From positions 248,001 to 312,000 of the forward strand of contig JAWZYU010000128.1 in assembly GCA_038380435.1 (NCBI GenBank): DNA of 64,000 nt, read 5' to 3'. Every line of letters begins with the position of its first letter. The stretch's first letter is position 1. Below are positions 45,060 through 55,770 of this stretch, one piece after another. Made by a program: the position numbers and the translations under genes. The notes beneath the pieces were generated by a model. That model worked only from the letters and a program-made list of their open reading frames with translations, made no database searches and had not been told where the DNA came from. The stretch is from Ryuthela nishihirai (lineage: Eukaryota; Arthropoda; Arachnida; Araneae; Heptathelidae).

Positions 45060-47095
45060 AGCATTTAAGATATTTTCATGTCCATGCTTCGTAAATGCTT
45101 TTTAAAAATGGCTATGGTAGAAGAGATGACTACGTCCTCTGAAAGATCATACTCTTCCTACTCTACAAACAAAGAAGTCTATCTGCAATATCTTGCGAAT
45201 GGATTGCATACTGATTGCAATGATGTATATGACATACTGATGTCAATAAACAGCGAGTGTTGTATAGTCCTGCTGTTGACTATGCGAAAGAAAGGTTGTT
45301 CGGAATTACAGTAGAAGAGCCCATGGATGATTTTGTATCGTACAATCAAATCACATTCAAGTCGTCTCCATTTCAGAGAGTGCAATGATAGTTCGTTTAA
45401 TCTCTGTTGATAAGATTTGTTACGAAAGCCCAATAGCTTTTGTGTAAAATACCTCTGGACTTTTTAAGCAGTTTCAATATCACACACACGGTATGGGAAC
45501 CATATCGGAGATGAGTGTTCTAGAATGGGCCGAACGTATATGTAAATGTTTTTACAAGGGTGCTTATGTTACACTTGCTGTTGCATTTCAAAATCATGTG
45601 CACGACACGGTTGGCCTTCACGGCAATAGAATTTTAGTGTTGAGAAAAGGATAAATTTAGAGTTAGGATGATACCCAAGTCTCTGTGTCTTTCACTTTCT
45701 TCAATATCTGAGAAATCAAGAGAGTAGGTGTGTTGTATATTATTATGGCCTGTCTTAAATATTGTAGTTTTACCCTTCGGGACAGGTAGTGGGTTAAGTG
45801 CGCTCCATTGCGCAATTCTATTACACGCCTCCTGAAATTAATGATGGTCGTTAGAGTTGCAAAGAATAGAGTAGAATTTGACGTCATCAGCGTAGACAAA
45901 GCTGACAACAAGCCTTAAAATGGAAGGAATTTCACTTGTGAAAATAACGAAAAGAATGCACCTAAAACAGAGCCATGTACAATAACACAAGTAACTCGTT
46001 TAATTGGTGACAATGTGTTGCCAACTTTAATCTGTTGAGTGCGGGTTGAAAATTGGGCGTTTAATAACTGAAGCATTTTGCTGGGAATACCGTAATTTGC
46101 TAGTTTTTCAAACAAGATTGATCTTTTAAGCTTGTCGAAAGCTTTTTTTCAAAGTCAAGAAAGATGATGTCAATTGATTCTTCTAGTTCAGATGTCCACG
46201 TATTTAGACAGTGTAAGATCTGTAGTTTTGTTGATCGACCAGGTACAAACCAAATTGTTCATAAGAAATTATGTTATTGCATAATAGAAAAGAAAGAAGC
46301 TTAGATAAAATGCAAGACTCCATATTTTAGATGAGGTGCGGGTAAGTGAGATGGGTCGATAATTATTTGTATCAGTAGGATCGCCCTTTCTTTTGAAGAC
46401 AGGAGAAACAATTGCATGACTCTGATCTTCAGATATCTTGCAAGAACCATAAGAGCATTAAAGAGAGAAGAGAGTTTGGTAGAGATGTTATCATTAAGAT
46501 ACTTGTAGAATATAGGAGAAATTCCAATCAGGCCCTGGAGAAGATCTTGCAGGCATATTTACAATCACTGCATTAACAAATGCAGGATCAAATACATCGG
46601 AGAAAAAGTTATCTGATGCTGAAATCGGAGGATACTGGAATTCATCAGACAGAATCAAATGTATTAGACAATAGAGTAGCTTTTTCAATATCAGAGGTTG
46701 CGTATGATCCATCGGGAGATTTTAATGGCGGGATCTGGATCTTTCATCTTTAGAGAAAGAATTTTTATTCCTTTCATCACATAAGATGTTAAGTCTGCTT
46801 GATTCGACTTCTTTAACGACTTTGCTATAAGCTTTAGAGGCTATGATGTAGCTTGTTTTGCTAGCACCACAAGGATCATCGTAATATTTCCCCCATGCAT
46901 TAAGTTTGATTCTTGCTTGTGTTTTGATAAAAGCTAGAAGGGTCAGTATACAGCTTCCTCTAATCAAAATGCAGTGCATGTAAGGGTTAGGACTCTTAGC
47001 CGCCGCCACTCTCCAACAAAAATGTTTACGAGCTGCTTTTAAAAACATCAAGTAGAGAAAGAAATGGACTGATAATATTTCTTCCCCTCTCAAAA
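45060..47095 (-). pseudogene. CR1/Jockey-type LINE, reverse transcriptase region
   Basis: Minus-strand pieces in order: KAYSKVVKEVESSRLNILCD (46800), KSPDGSYATSDIEKATLL (46690), SPGPDWNF (46510), FEKLANYGIPSKMLQLLNAQ and TQQIKVGNTLSPIKRVTCVI with HGSVLGAFFSLF (46110-45920; the 'PQGSVLGP' box), VYADDVKFYSILCNSND (45870; catalytic YADD), then CNRIAQWSAL, ESERHRDLGI, and the end NKSYQQRLNELSLHSLKWRR with LECDLIVRYKIIHGLF (45400). This is the body of a LINE reverse transcriptase from linker to C-terminal region, with about ten frameshifts or stops. The order is strong evidence for LINE identity. The clade is less sure. Confidence 0.88.
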
Positions 47096-47099
47096 AATA

Positions 47100-47790
47100 G
47101 ACCCCTGGATGTTCTTTTTATTTTTTTTTAGACAAAATAGGAAGGGATTTCTCTTAAACAGTAAGAGATTACCGAATTGGGTATACCACTTCCCTCATAG
47201 TAGGTGAAAGAGACTTAGTGATTTAAGATTTGAATTCCCATCTTAACACTCCCACAAAAAAACTTCCGCTTCAAACAAATACAAGCAATTACCAGGTATT
47301 CAGCTAAATGATAAAGAAAAGGTCGCCGAATTTGGTAGACAGCATCCTCTCATCCTCGCGTTAAGTAATATGAGTTTTTCTCCTCACCTCCCAATCCTTT
47401 CCCCTCACCCCCCAAGAAACTGGCAAAAAATTATCTCTACATATAACAAGGAAAATTATTAAACCTGAACTTTGAGATATGGTCACCGAATTTGACATAC
47501 AGCTTCCTTTCCTCATGGCTCTAATCAAAGGAAGGGTTTCTCCCACCTCCGGAAAAAGGGGGATTTACATACACTATTTCTGAGCTTAACGATTAATATT
47601 CAAATGATAGCATAGAGACCATTTTTTTTCACTTATCTCTTAATGAGAAAGGTTTGATTTCCTTCACCTCTCCCGATGTTAAGGGGGGAAATCATTGCGC
47701 TGGTATAAACCTCTTGACCACATCACATCTTACCACGAAAATTAGGATTCATTTGGATCATGAATAGATCGTTTGCAATATTCGTTAAAA
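47100..47790. repeat. R5-type degenerate array, about 130-bp period
   Basis: CACCCCCCAAGAAACTGG (47405), CACCTCCGGAAAAAGGGGG (47545) and CCTCTCCCGATGTTAAGGGG (47668) recur at about 130-bp steps, with GGTCGCCGAATTTGGTAGAC and GGTCACCGAATTTGACATAC between them. Confidence 0.55.
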
Positions 47791-47995
47791 TATTTTGAAT
47801 TTTATGACATCCATCGTTAAAAGGTGCTACTGATGTTTTGTTTTTTAAATCATTTTCGGCATTTAGCATTCTTTACCAGTGAAAACTCGTGATCGTTACT
47901 GCTCCACTTTAGAATAATTTTAGTAGTAGCTATTCAGCACACAACGGATTTTTCCTTATGTCTTAAAACGAATAGTTGTGTCCCTCCACTGGGGT

Positions 47996-48393
47996 AGGGG
48001 TGGGGGTAGCTCAGTCGGTAGCGCGCCAGGCTCGTAATCTGTAGTTCCCAGGTGCGAGTCCCAGCTAGGTCAGCGTTGAGATTTATCTGCGCAAAATTCC
48101 CCGCCCTGCCCACGGTCAGTAGGGGACACCGATGGGCTTGGAATGGACGCCGTCCGTCGGATGGGACGTTAAGCCGTGGCCCCGTGTGCGGGAGAGCCAT
48201 ACCCTGTGCACGTTAAAGAACACACTGGATGGCCTTGACGGGAGGCTACCACCTGTCTCCCAACAGCTGTTCCAGTGGGTCCCCTCCCCCAACCTTCTCT
48301 GAGCCTTCGGGGTTCATGTGACCTGGCCATTTAGCCCATGGTGTGCAAAAAAAGTGCCGCTCAGAGGTAAAACAACCCAACTCAATAAAAACA
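47996..48393 (+). repeat. SINE1, complete copy
   Basis: The best SINE1 copy. The head GGTAGCTCAGTCGGTAGCGC (A box) and GGTGCGAGTCCCAGCTAGGT (B box) is tRNA-derived, so it would be transcribed by RNA polymerase III. The body has CCACGGTCAGTAGGGGACAC, CGTCCGTCGGATGGGACGTT, CCCTGTGCACGTTAAAGAAC, TGGATGGCCTTGACGGGAGG and CAACAGCTGTTCCAGTGGGT. The 3' part has GGCCATTTAGCCCATGGTGT and GTGCCGCTCAGAGGTAAAAC. No A-tail; it ends near AACCCAACTCAAT. Other copies: 5556, 10905, 16230, 29126, 33083, 37420, 54930 and 63958. Confidence 0.95.
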
Positions 48394-48479
48394 GCCCCAC
48401 CTAGGAGTAGAATTACGATTACCTAAATTAGTATGGAAATGTGGGACAATGTATATGCAAATGAAGGGAAAATCTTGGA

Positions 48480-49995
48480 TATGGCTACATTTTAAAAGTG
48501 CCCTGTACAAATTGATTCCATTCTTCCTCAACTTCAGTAGTAAGCATACCATGACTGTCATAATGACTAAGTAACCTATCGTGGTAAGCTTTAGCTATAA
48601 CTGAGTCTTTCAGAGCTTCAGTATTAAAGGTGAAATGTTTAACATTAACACAACACTTTTTAAGTTTAAGTTGCAAAACACTTTTAACTAGATAATGGTC
48701 AGATCCAATTTCGGCTCCCCTATATTACTTGGTATTCCTAACAGAATTAGCCCATTTGCTGTTAATTAATATAATCAATCATATTCTTATGCAGCCCATC
48801 AGGTGAAACCCATGTGTACTTATGTATGCCGCGGTGTTTGTAATAAGTGTTAGTTATTCTGAAACCATTGAGTTTACTTACCTGTAGGAGACGTTGCCCA
48901 TTGCCATTGCAGCTACCAATACCAAAAGGGCCTATCACCCCTCCCCAAAAGTCAGAGTCAGTACCAACTTTGGCATTGAAGTCACCAAGAACAAGTGAAT
49001 ATCTCCTTTCTTGACAGAATTCAAAATATCCTGAAGTTGTCCGTAAAACCTATCATTCTCATCCTCATCGGCATCCTCAGTGGGGGCATTACAGCAGATA
49101 ACATTCAAGTCTTTAACCTTTGTCTGAAATTTTGCTGTAATAGACCTTTCATTAATGCACTCATATCCTAGAAGAGCATCACTAACGTGTCTGCTGAGAA
49201 GCAGACCCACGCCTTGGTGATGCTTATTGTCGTCCTTGCCTGAAAAAAGAATTTTAAGATTATATTTAAGAATCTAACCTTTATCTGTGCATCTGGTTTC
49301 TTGCAAGCCGAGAATATCTAAATTATAATGGTGGAATTCTTGTGTGAGGACATCAAGAGAAAAAGCTCTGTGCAGAGTCCTCACATTCCAACTACCTATG
49401 GAGAGAAAATGGTCAGTGGGATGTTTAAAGAAACAATGTATATTGAGAGAGGGAATGCCGACAAAATCAAACAGCCTCCTAATCGCACACATGGGCAAAG
49501 ATCCGTTCCCCCACCACTAAAGGCTGAAGCCATTTACACTGGAAGACTTCCTCCAATGTAGAATTTGACGATGCCAATAGAAGCAAAGAATTCAGGTGCC
49601 TGCGATGACCTCTGCTCAGCATTTTCCACCAGCTGATAAACATATCCTGTGAATCTATTCACTTGGGGCTGTCCACCCACAAACAAACAGAAAACACAGC
49701 GGAAGATTTTCCTCCACAGAAGCCCACCAGTGCAGCAAAATCAGGATCCATAATCAAACTCAGAGCCATATATCTGTCCAGTCCAGTGGGTTTATATGGT
49801 CAGCACCAGGACCCTGTGTGGTTGACCACTACTCAGCAGGGTAGAAAAAAAAAACGAAAAGTATCCAGAGTTGTCCAGATCAGTAGCCCACACTAATCTG
49901 GCAGCCCTCCACTTCCGTTCACTTCCACAAGAGAGTATCTCTTCTGAAAGGCACTAACGGTCTGCACCACGAGAAGGCGGGGTCGGACATTAGAT
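48480..49995 (-). pseudogene. LINE-B 5' region and endonuclease, near-readable
   Basis: This endonuclease nicks target DNA to start reverse transcription. Minus-strand translation: IGSWNVRTLHRAFSLDVLTQ, LDILGLQETRCTDKG (catalytic N and E), an in-frame TAG near 49275, KILFSGKDDNKHHQGVGLLL, ECINERSITAKFQTKVKDLN, VICCNAPTEDADEDENDRF, then after one frameshift near 49000 LGDFNAKVG (catalytic D/N), KYTWVSPDGLHKNMIDYI, GSDHYLVKSVLQL (catalytic SDH) and LKLKKCCVNVKHFTFNTEAL. All catalytic motifs are visible with one stop and one frameshift, so it is recently dead. The leader from 49995 to 49480 matches 31690 and 43600. Downstream reverse transcriptase is missing: the element breaks off at about 48480, just beside the SINE1. 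Confidence 0.88.
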
Positions 49996-50149
49996 GCTCA
50001 GCCCATTAGAATTAATTCAAAGTTTCGTCATGTATTAAAAGTCTGATATGGATTGCAAGCATTTCGTCCCTAAATATCAGAACAATTAATATTTCTCTCT
50101 CGAATGTATAGAGATCCGTAGAATCTATGCATCTTACTTCTCTTCAGAC

Positions 50150-50640
50150 CACAATGCACCTCCCTCCTATTGCTCCTTTTCTCTAATACTCAATAGATGG
50201 TATCTGGTGGTTTTCCAGATTAAGAGACGTCGAGAATCAGAGCTTAGAATCAAGGTGCACTCATCAGTAAATATTAAATTAAACATTTCTCTAGGTTCCA
50301 GTTTTCATGTTCACGACACCAGTTGAAACCTTTTCCTCATTAATTTGTGGGGGACAGAAATCTCGGTTAGTCTTGTATTACTTGTCTTCTACAACCTTCG
50401 AGATATGCATAGTCCGACGTCAGACAGTTAATTCCCTTATGGCATCTGCCACTGAGAGCCAGATAACGATTGCCTGCTTGTGTTATATCTTTCATCCAAC
50501 ATTACATCTCTTATTTCCATATCATATTACGTGACATTATCATCTACCGCCAGCAACTTGCCATTGAATTATTTCCACCATAATGAATCACTCATGTGGT
50601 GCCTCTGTCCATTTGAATGTCAAACATTCCTCAGGCTTGC
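50150..50640 (-). pseudogene. Tc1-type transposase remnant, fourth copy
   Basis: Minus-strand pieces SVADAIRELTV, then FTDECTLILSSDSRRLLIWK (the first catalytic D in 'TDE') with TTRYHLLSIREK. Upstream helix-turn-helix is only traceable. Stops and frameshifts throughout; the second half of the DDE core is missing. Confidence 0.5.
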
Positions 50641-51944
50641 CTAATTTCCGTGTACAACGAAATGGATTCAGCCTATGTCGCTTAGAAATACTGGGTAGGA
50701 CTAGTGTTGCCAACCGCTCTGTTTTCAACTGAAATGTCTGGTGTGCAGATTATGACTTTCAACCAGACGAACGTTTTCTGCTTTTCTACCTTTGGATTTA
50801 ACTGATGCACATTTTGGACCCAAGCGAATATTGTGATACTTTACATCTAGACAGGTGAGATGCATAGAATAAAAAATAAAGTTATGGTTTCTAAGAAAGA
50901 TGCTCACACGTAAGCATATAACACTGTTTATTAGCACAATAGCTTCAACATTTCATTCGATAAAGTCGCTTATAACAATATGAGTGCTAATGAAATATAA
51001 AGGGGTACAATCTGCTTGCTTCTAGGATGAACAGTACTTGGTCCTCTTAAATTCTTTGCAGTGACAACTATTCATCGAAGGTAACGAAATCATTAGGCCC
51101 TTTCGTCGAAGTGAATTACGAAGTTGGCGTTCAAATTATAAGGGCTTATACATATTCTTTGTTTTAAATGAGTCTCAACCTGTTAAAAATTCCACTGTAT
51201 AAACCTGAATCAAGTACTGCAATTAACAAACAGCATGGATATTAAAATCCCCTAAAGAAGGAAAAAAATATAAATTTAAGAAGCGTGTTTGAAGAAAGAT
51301 TTAATATTTTTCGAAATTTATTATTATTTAACTTTTTTAAATAAAGTTTTATTTTTTAAAGATTTTTTTGTTTAAATATCCAAATAATTCACACAAATGC
51401 ATCCTTTAACTCTCAGTGGGCACCTCCAGGTGGAAAAAGTCTTGTTTCATTGTTTAGTAGCTGGTATAATGAATACGATAGTGTATTAGGACCCATTATT
51501 TAGGTTTTTATTAATCGATTATGAGCTCGAACAGTTCTGCAAACGACCATGCATAATAACAATGGCTGATAGAAATTCAAATTTCGAAAGAGGATGGATG
51601 TTTGTATTTATTTTCATAAAATGTGTAAATTTATTTTTCAATATTTGTTTATATTTTCCCCTAAATATCTGATAAAAAGAAGCAAAAAAAGGGGAGGGTG
51701 CAATCTTCCCCCCCTCAAGCAAAGTGTATATTTTTTTCTGAAATGGAATGTTGGCAACACTAAGATTGGGTGGCACTAAGTGGATTTAAGGTACTCGTAA
51801 CCTTGTTCGACCATATGTATTGATTTGCTTAAAAACGAAATTTGAACAAATGATTTTTACCTAAATTAATTTTAGTGCGTTTAAACATTACGTACCATTT
51901 AACTCCAATTAATGGCCATTTTAAAGGCTAAATAATCCGAGAAT
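50641..51944. other. Stretch without a gene
   Basis: No recognisable feature. Short open frames on both strands near 51519-51779 overlap each other and have no domain. Confidence 0.4.
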
Positions 51945-52200
51945 ACTACAAGAAATTATAGTGGTGATATAACTGCATATTTCAGTGTGGATGCATCAAA
52001 TGTATGCAGGAGGATGACCATTTGTACATTTCGCCAAAAAATCCTATTTTCATTAAAACTTGGACATGTCATTGAGATATATCCGTAATATATCACTCAG
52101 CTAGTGCTAAACACGATGGTTTGTGTTTGAACGAAAGATATTATTTTCAATTTCTCTGTTTTATAAAACTAGTGGTAATTATAACATTATTACTTTCGTT
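51945..52200 (-). repeat. R1 repeat, longer copy
   Basis: Reverse complement contains ATATCTTTCGTTCAAACACA, GATATATTACGGATATATCT, CAATGACATGTCCAAGTTTT and later TTATATCACCACTATAATTT with GTAGTATTCTCGG. Confidence 0.78.
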
Positions 52201-52259
52201 AACATCTATTAATTTTGTTGTTGTTCTTTCTTTATTTGTCTGTTATGTATTTCTGCAAA

Positions 52260-53170
52260 CAGTTATTCCACCATAACTCTTCAACCCATTGACCAATCAC
52301 AACCAATTATTCACCAAATGAACTCTAATAATGCTGGGAGTATCATAGGTTACAAATCGTTTCTTCCTGTTTCTTCCCTCCACTAAAATGGAAATATGAA
52401 TTCCAGTGTGCAGTTATATCTTGCACTCAGAGCAACGAGTTATACATTAAATTATAGCTTGTGTTATGAATATTTTTTCATTCACCTTGTGTACAGAATA
52501 TTTTTTCAATTTTTGATTAGACCCACAACGCAATTTGCTTATCTTCAGGTTATAACAGAACAAAGAACAATACCATCACCGGGACTCGAACCCGGCCCCC
52601 ATCAGTATCACCGCGAACTAATGCGCAATGTACTGCGCCACTGAAGAGGCAATCTCTCGTGCATTTTCCCCTCAAACCAGGAGCTAAATGTTTAAATATT
52701 GGTAAATCTTTCGACAGCGAATGCCAAAGTAATCACTTATGTGTCAAATGAAAGCTTGTAGTGTGGAAAGTACCACAGGCTACAAAATATTCCACCTTAT
52801 GCTTTCTTCTCTCCTGACAAATGAGAAACGTATATAAATGATTGTTCCGTTGCATCTTCGGAACTAGAGAACAGAGAGAAATGAGCTACTTGTCAAACGG
52901 AAATTTGTCACGTGGGAATTGTCAACGTTATGGATCATTTACCATCCATTCTTTCTTCCCTTCACAAAATATTGGGGGTGGGATTGTGTAAACTATCCCT
53001 CTAATATGTCGTTCGTGACGTCCATGCTACCGTGAGAACCAAAAATTATGTCCCTCTTTCTTCCACTTAAAACGGGCCACGTAAATTTAACGGAGTAAAT
53101 CTGTAAGAGTCACAAGTCAAATGAAGGCTTAAGACTGGCAGAGAAACGTAGGGAATGTTGAAATTTTCTC
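52260..53170 (-). repeat. R5-type array with tRNA-like unit (SINE3)
   Basis: The minus strand at 52570-52655 reads GCCTCTTCAGTGGCGCAGTA, then GGCCGGGTTCGAGTCCCGGT, good A and B boxes of a tRNA-derived SINE. On either side are scraps such as TCAAATGAAAGCTTGTAGTG and TCTTCCCTCCACTAAAATGG. Compare 3060-3860. Confidence 0.65.
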
Positions 53171-53454
53171 CTCCGAAAAAGGGGAAAGATTGATGCATTT
53201 CGTGACAAAGGTTTACTTTGACTGCTGAACGAGCGGGAGTACTCTTGTGTAAGTGTTTTTGTATTGTATGAGCAACCAGGATAAGCCTCATAGAGCTTCT
53301 AGTTAATTTCTGTCCTATTTTCCTTAAAAAAAACATTTCCCTGAAAAACTATCATTAAAAATCAAAATATAAAATATATAAATTAAGGAAATATAAAATG
53401 CATTTCTCTTCCCATATTTGGTCTAAGAAGTAACTTATATATACGCACTCAATG
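53171..53454. other. Stretch without a gene
   Basis: No supported feature. Confidence 0.4.
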
Positions 53455-54014
53455 CTCACTGAATTATGACCACTTCCCTCCATGTTACGTCAGGTGAAGC
53501 TAACTTTGAAACTCTATAACTTCAAAAACATAAGAATTTTGTGACAGAATGGGACTGAAGGTAAATTAAAGGTCTCAATCAAATTTTTCGAAACCTCGAT
53601 TTTCAACAATATTCCCTTAGTATTTAAAGAGTTATGGATGTTTAAATATTTAACAACAGCAATGCCTAAACGTTTAGAATTTAACTCAGAAGTTAATTAT
53701 AATTTGAATAAGAAGTGTTATTTCACACCATTAAATACAACAGATGCATATTTGAAAAGTTAATGTCAATAATGTTTCGATATTTTTCAATTGCCCTAAA
53801 AGAAATTGCATTGATGCTCTTTAATATTTAAAGTCCTTAACTTTTAAAGTGCAAAGCAAACATTATTGAAAATCGAGATTCAAATAGAATTGATTAAGAT
53901 CTTTAATTTACTCCCATTGTCTTTTCTCATAAAATGCTTAGTTTAGAAGTTAGAGAGCTTCGAAGTTAGCTTCCACTTATATCACATGGAGGTAGGTGGT
54001 CAAAATTTAGTGAG
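53455..54014. mobile_element. Undescribed inverted-repeat element (about 560 bp)
   Basis: The left end CTCACTGAATTATGACCAC pairs with the right end GTGGTCAAAATTTAGTGAG. Further inward pairs are CTCCATGT, GAAGCTAACTT, CTCTATAACTT/AAGTTAGAGAG, TAAATTAAAG and CTCGATTTTCAA. The arms are about 220-250 bp with roughly 100 bp between them. No open frame. The right end is followed by AGTGAGTTAACATCAATA repeated three times with small changes (54009, 54036, 54061). No clear target duplication, so the superfamily is unknown. Confidence 0.8.
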
Positions 54015-54089
54015 TTAACATCAATATTAAGAGTTAGTGAGTTAACATCAATAATAATTTAGTGAGCAACATCAATAAGGTATAACCCT

Positions 54090-54600
54090 ACATCAAAAGC
54101 TCAAATGGAATCCTCATATTCATGATATGATCACTACAGTCAATGCAGTGAGATGCCAACTAGAACCTCTCCATCGGAGAAATGCTATCTTGATGATTGA
54201 CCATGAATTTTTATTGTACTACATGGTCATTCGTCCGATAATAACTTATGCTTCCCCTACATGTGCGAACACCACCTCCACGAATATACGCAAGATTCAG
54301 GTCTTGCAAAACAAAATATTGAAATCTGAGGTCGATGCCCCTTGGTTTGTTACTAAGAGACAATTTCATAAAGACTTGGGCATCGATCATATATATATAT
54401 TCATATTAAATGAATCTCAAAAAGGTTTTTTGAGACTGTTAAAAATAATACTAATGAGCTTATTTCTTCTGTGCTTATTTATGATCATAATGTTCTTAAA
54501 AAGTACAAGAGACCTAAAATGATGGCTTTCTCTCAGGAAAGCTACTCGTTTTAGGTCTCTTGCGCATGGTATATGCTATTTTTAGCTTGTGTTTTATGTT
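54090..54600 (+). pseudogene. Jockey/CR1-type LINE, C-terminal end
   Basis: WNPHIHDMITTVNAVRCQLE, YYMVIRPIITYASPTCANTT, IRKIQVLQNKILKSEVDAPW and KRQFHKDLGIDHIYIFI are the thumb and C-terminal part of a Jockey-type reverse transcriptase. The frame runs openly for 131 codons (54127-54522), then decays; RPKMMAFSQESYSF-type residues follow in another frame. Upstream reverse transcriptase core is absent. It ends before the 54782 hairpin. Confidence 0.8.
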
Positions 54601-54781
54601 AACCTCTAGGGGCCCACCCACGGGTGGTTTACTTGTTATATGTTTTTACTTATGCCAACTGGGCTTATTCTCAGATGGAGATGGTAATGAGTAAAGATTT
54701 ACCAGGAACATCGCATAAAAAACAACTCACTTATGACTACTTAAAAACTTAAAAACACTACTTAAAAACAACTCACAACTC

Positions 54782-54845
54782 ACTTATGTACCGTAGATCG
54801 TAGATCGCATATCCATATACGATCTACGATCTACGGTACATAAGT
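54782..54845. repeat. Perfect 26-bp hairpin
   Basis: Arms 54782-54807 and 54820-54845 are exact reverse complements (ACTTATGTACCGTAGATCGT... ) around the 12-base loop CATATCCATATA, which is itself nearly palindromic. Within each arm GTAGATC is repeated directly. Confidence 0.95.
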
Positions 54846-54929
54846 AAAGTGTACCAAAGATAAATTCAGTTACTGAATTCATCTGCTCAAACATCGACCA
54901 TATTTTTCCTCTCATTTTTTGGGGGGAAA

Positions 54930-55351
54930 GGGGTTTGCTCAGTTGGTAGTGGGCCAAGCTCGTAATCTGCAGTTCCTAGGTGCGAGTTCCATCTGGGTCA
55001 GCGTTCAGATTTATCACTGCAAAATTACTCGCCCTGTCTACGATCAGAAGCGGACACTAATAGGCTTGGAAAGACCGGCGTCCTTCGGATGCAACCTTAG
55101 GCAGTGGTCCCGTGTGCGAGGGAGCCATACACTGTGCACGTTAAAGAACACACCGGATGGCCTTGATGGGAGACTACCATCTGTTTCTCTATTCCGGGAA
55201 AGGCTCAGAGAAAGCTCCGGGAGGGGACCCATTGGATGGGTCCCCTCCCGGAGCTTTCTCTGAGCCTTCGGGGTCCTTGTGACCTGGTCATTTAGCCCAT
55301 TGTATGCAAAAAAGTGCTGCTCAGAGGTAAAACAACCCAACCTAACCTAAT
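54930..55351 (+). repeat. SINE1, complete copy with internal foldback
   Basis: The head GGTTTGCTCAGTTGGTAGTG and GGTGCGAGTTCCATCTGGGT, body and tail (TTTAGCCCATTGTATGCAAA, GTGCTGCTCAGAGGTAAAAC) are all present. In place of the usual CAACAGCTGTTCC region there is a 33-bp inverted duplication of the following sequence (55200-55268). Confidence 0.92.
55200..55268. repeat. Perfect 33-bp inverted repeat inside SINE1
   Basis: 55200-55232 and 55236-55268 are exact reverse complements around TGG. The right arm is normal SINE1 sequence (GGGTCCCCTCCCGGAGCTTT...), and the left arm is its inverted copy. Confidence 0.95.
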
Positions 55352-55489
55352 TCGTAATTGTAGGCCCTCGCATTCAGAAGATATACTAGAATAACGATAA
55401 CATTTCCCGTTTTTAAGGGGGGAAGAAGAATTAATTGCCTATGTAACTCCCCGCGTCACAAGCATTTATTTGACGTATAGCTTATTTTC

Positions 55490-55770
55490 AACATTAGCGT
55501 TCCCCTTCTGCAAAGATCGCAAAGAAATGGTCGTTCTCCTATTGGATTCGAAGATGACTTCAAGTTAATTATTCCTCTTAAAAATTCTTTCACAACAAAC
55601 ACATTTGTAGGGACAACCTGCAGAATGGATGAGCATATGATTCTTGATATTGGATCGATAAAGGATAAAAGGAACAAGGTTATCTCCTGTCTTTACCTGT
55701 CCCTCGATGCTTTTTCTTGTGTTTCATCATGAATTGTAATGAACTAAACCTGCTTTGGCAACTGTCATAT
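55490..55770 (-). pseudogene. C2H2 zinc-finger remnant, second copy
   Basis: Minus-strand pieces in order: YDSCQSRFSSLQFMMKHKKK then HRGTGKDR (a finger that has lost its first Cys), RSNIKNHMLIHSAGCPYKCV with CCERIFKRNN (finger end, linker, next finger), and GERPFLCDLCRRG (the classic GERPF linker with C-x2-C). Stops and frameshifts lie between them. The first finger resembles that at 27953 (FLIKHKKRHRKEGKS versus FMMKHKKKHRGTGKD), so both derive from one finger gene family. Either a decayed gene or a retrocopied piece. Confidence 0.7.

Noticed and set aside
48002..48075. tRNA gene
   Set aside because: A and B boxes are present but the fold and 3' acceptor are not convincing, and the segment is the head of SINE1, repeated elsewhere.
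49215..49285. Possible spliceosomal intron in LINE-B (AAAG|GTTAGA ... TTTTTTCAG|GCAAGG)
   Set aside because: The would-be intron is 39 bases, a multiple of three. Reading through gives KYNLKILFSGKDDNK, which continues the expected LINE endonuclease sequence with one stop, so it is coding DNA with a mutation.
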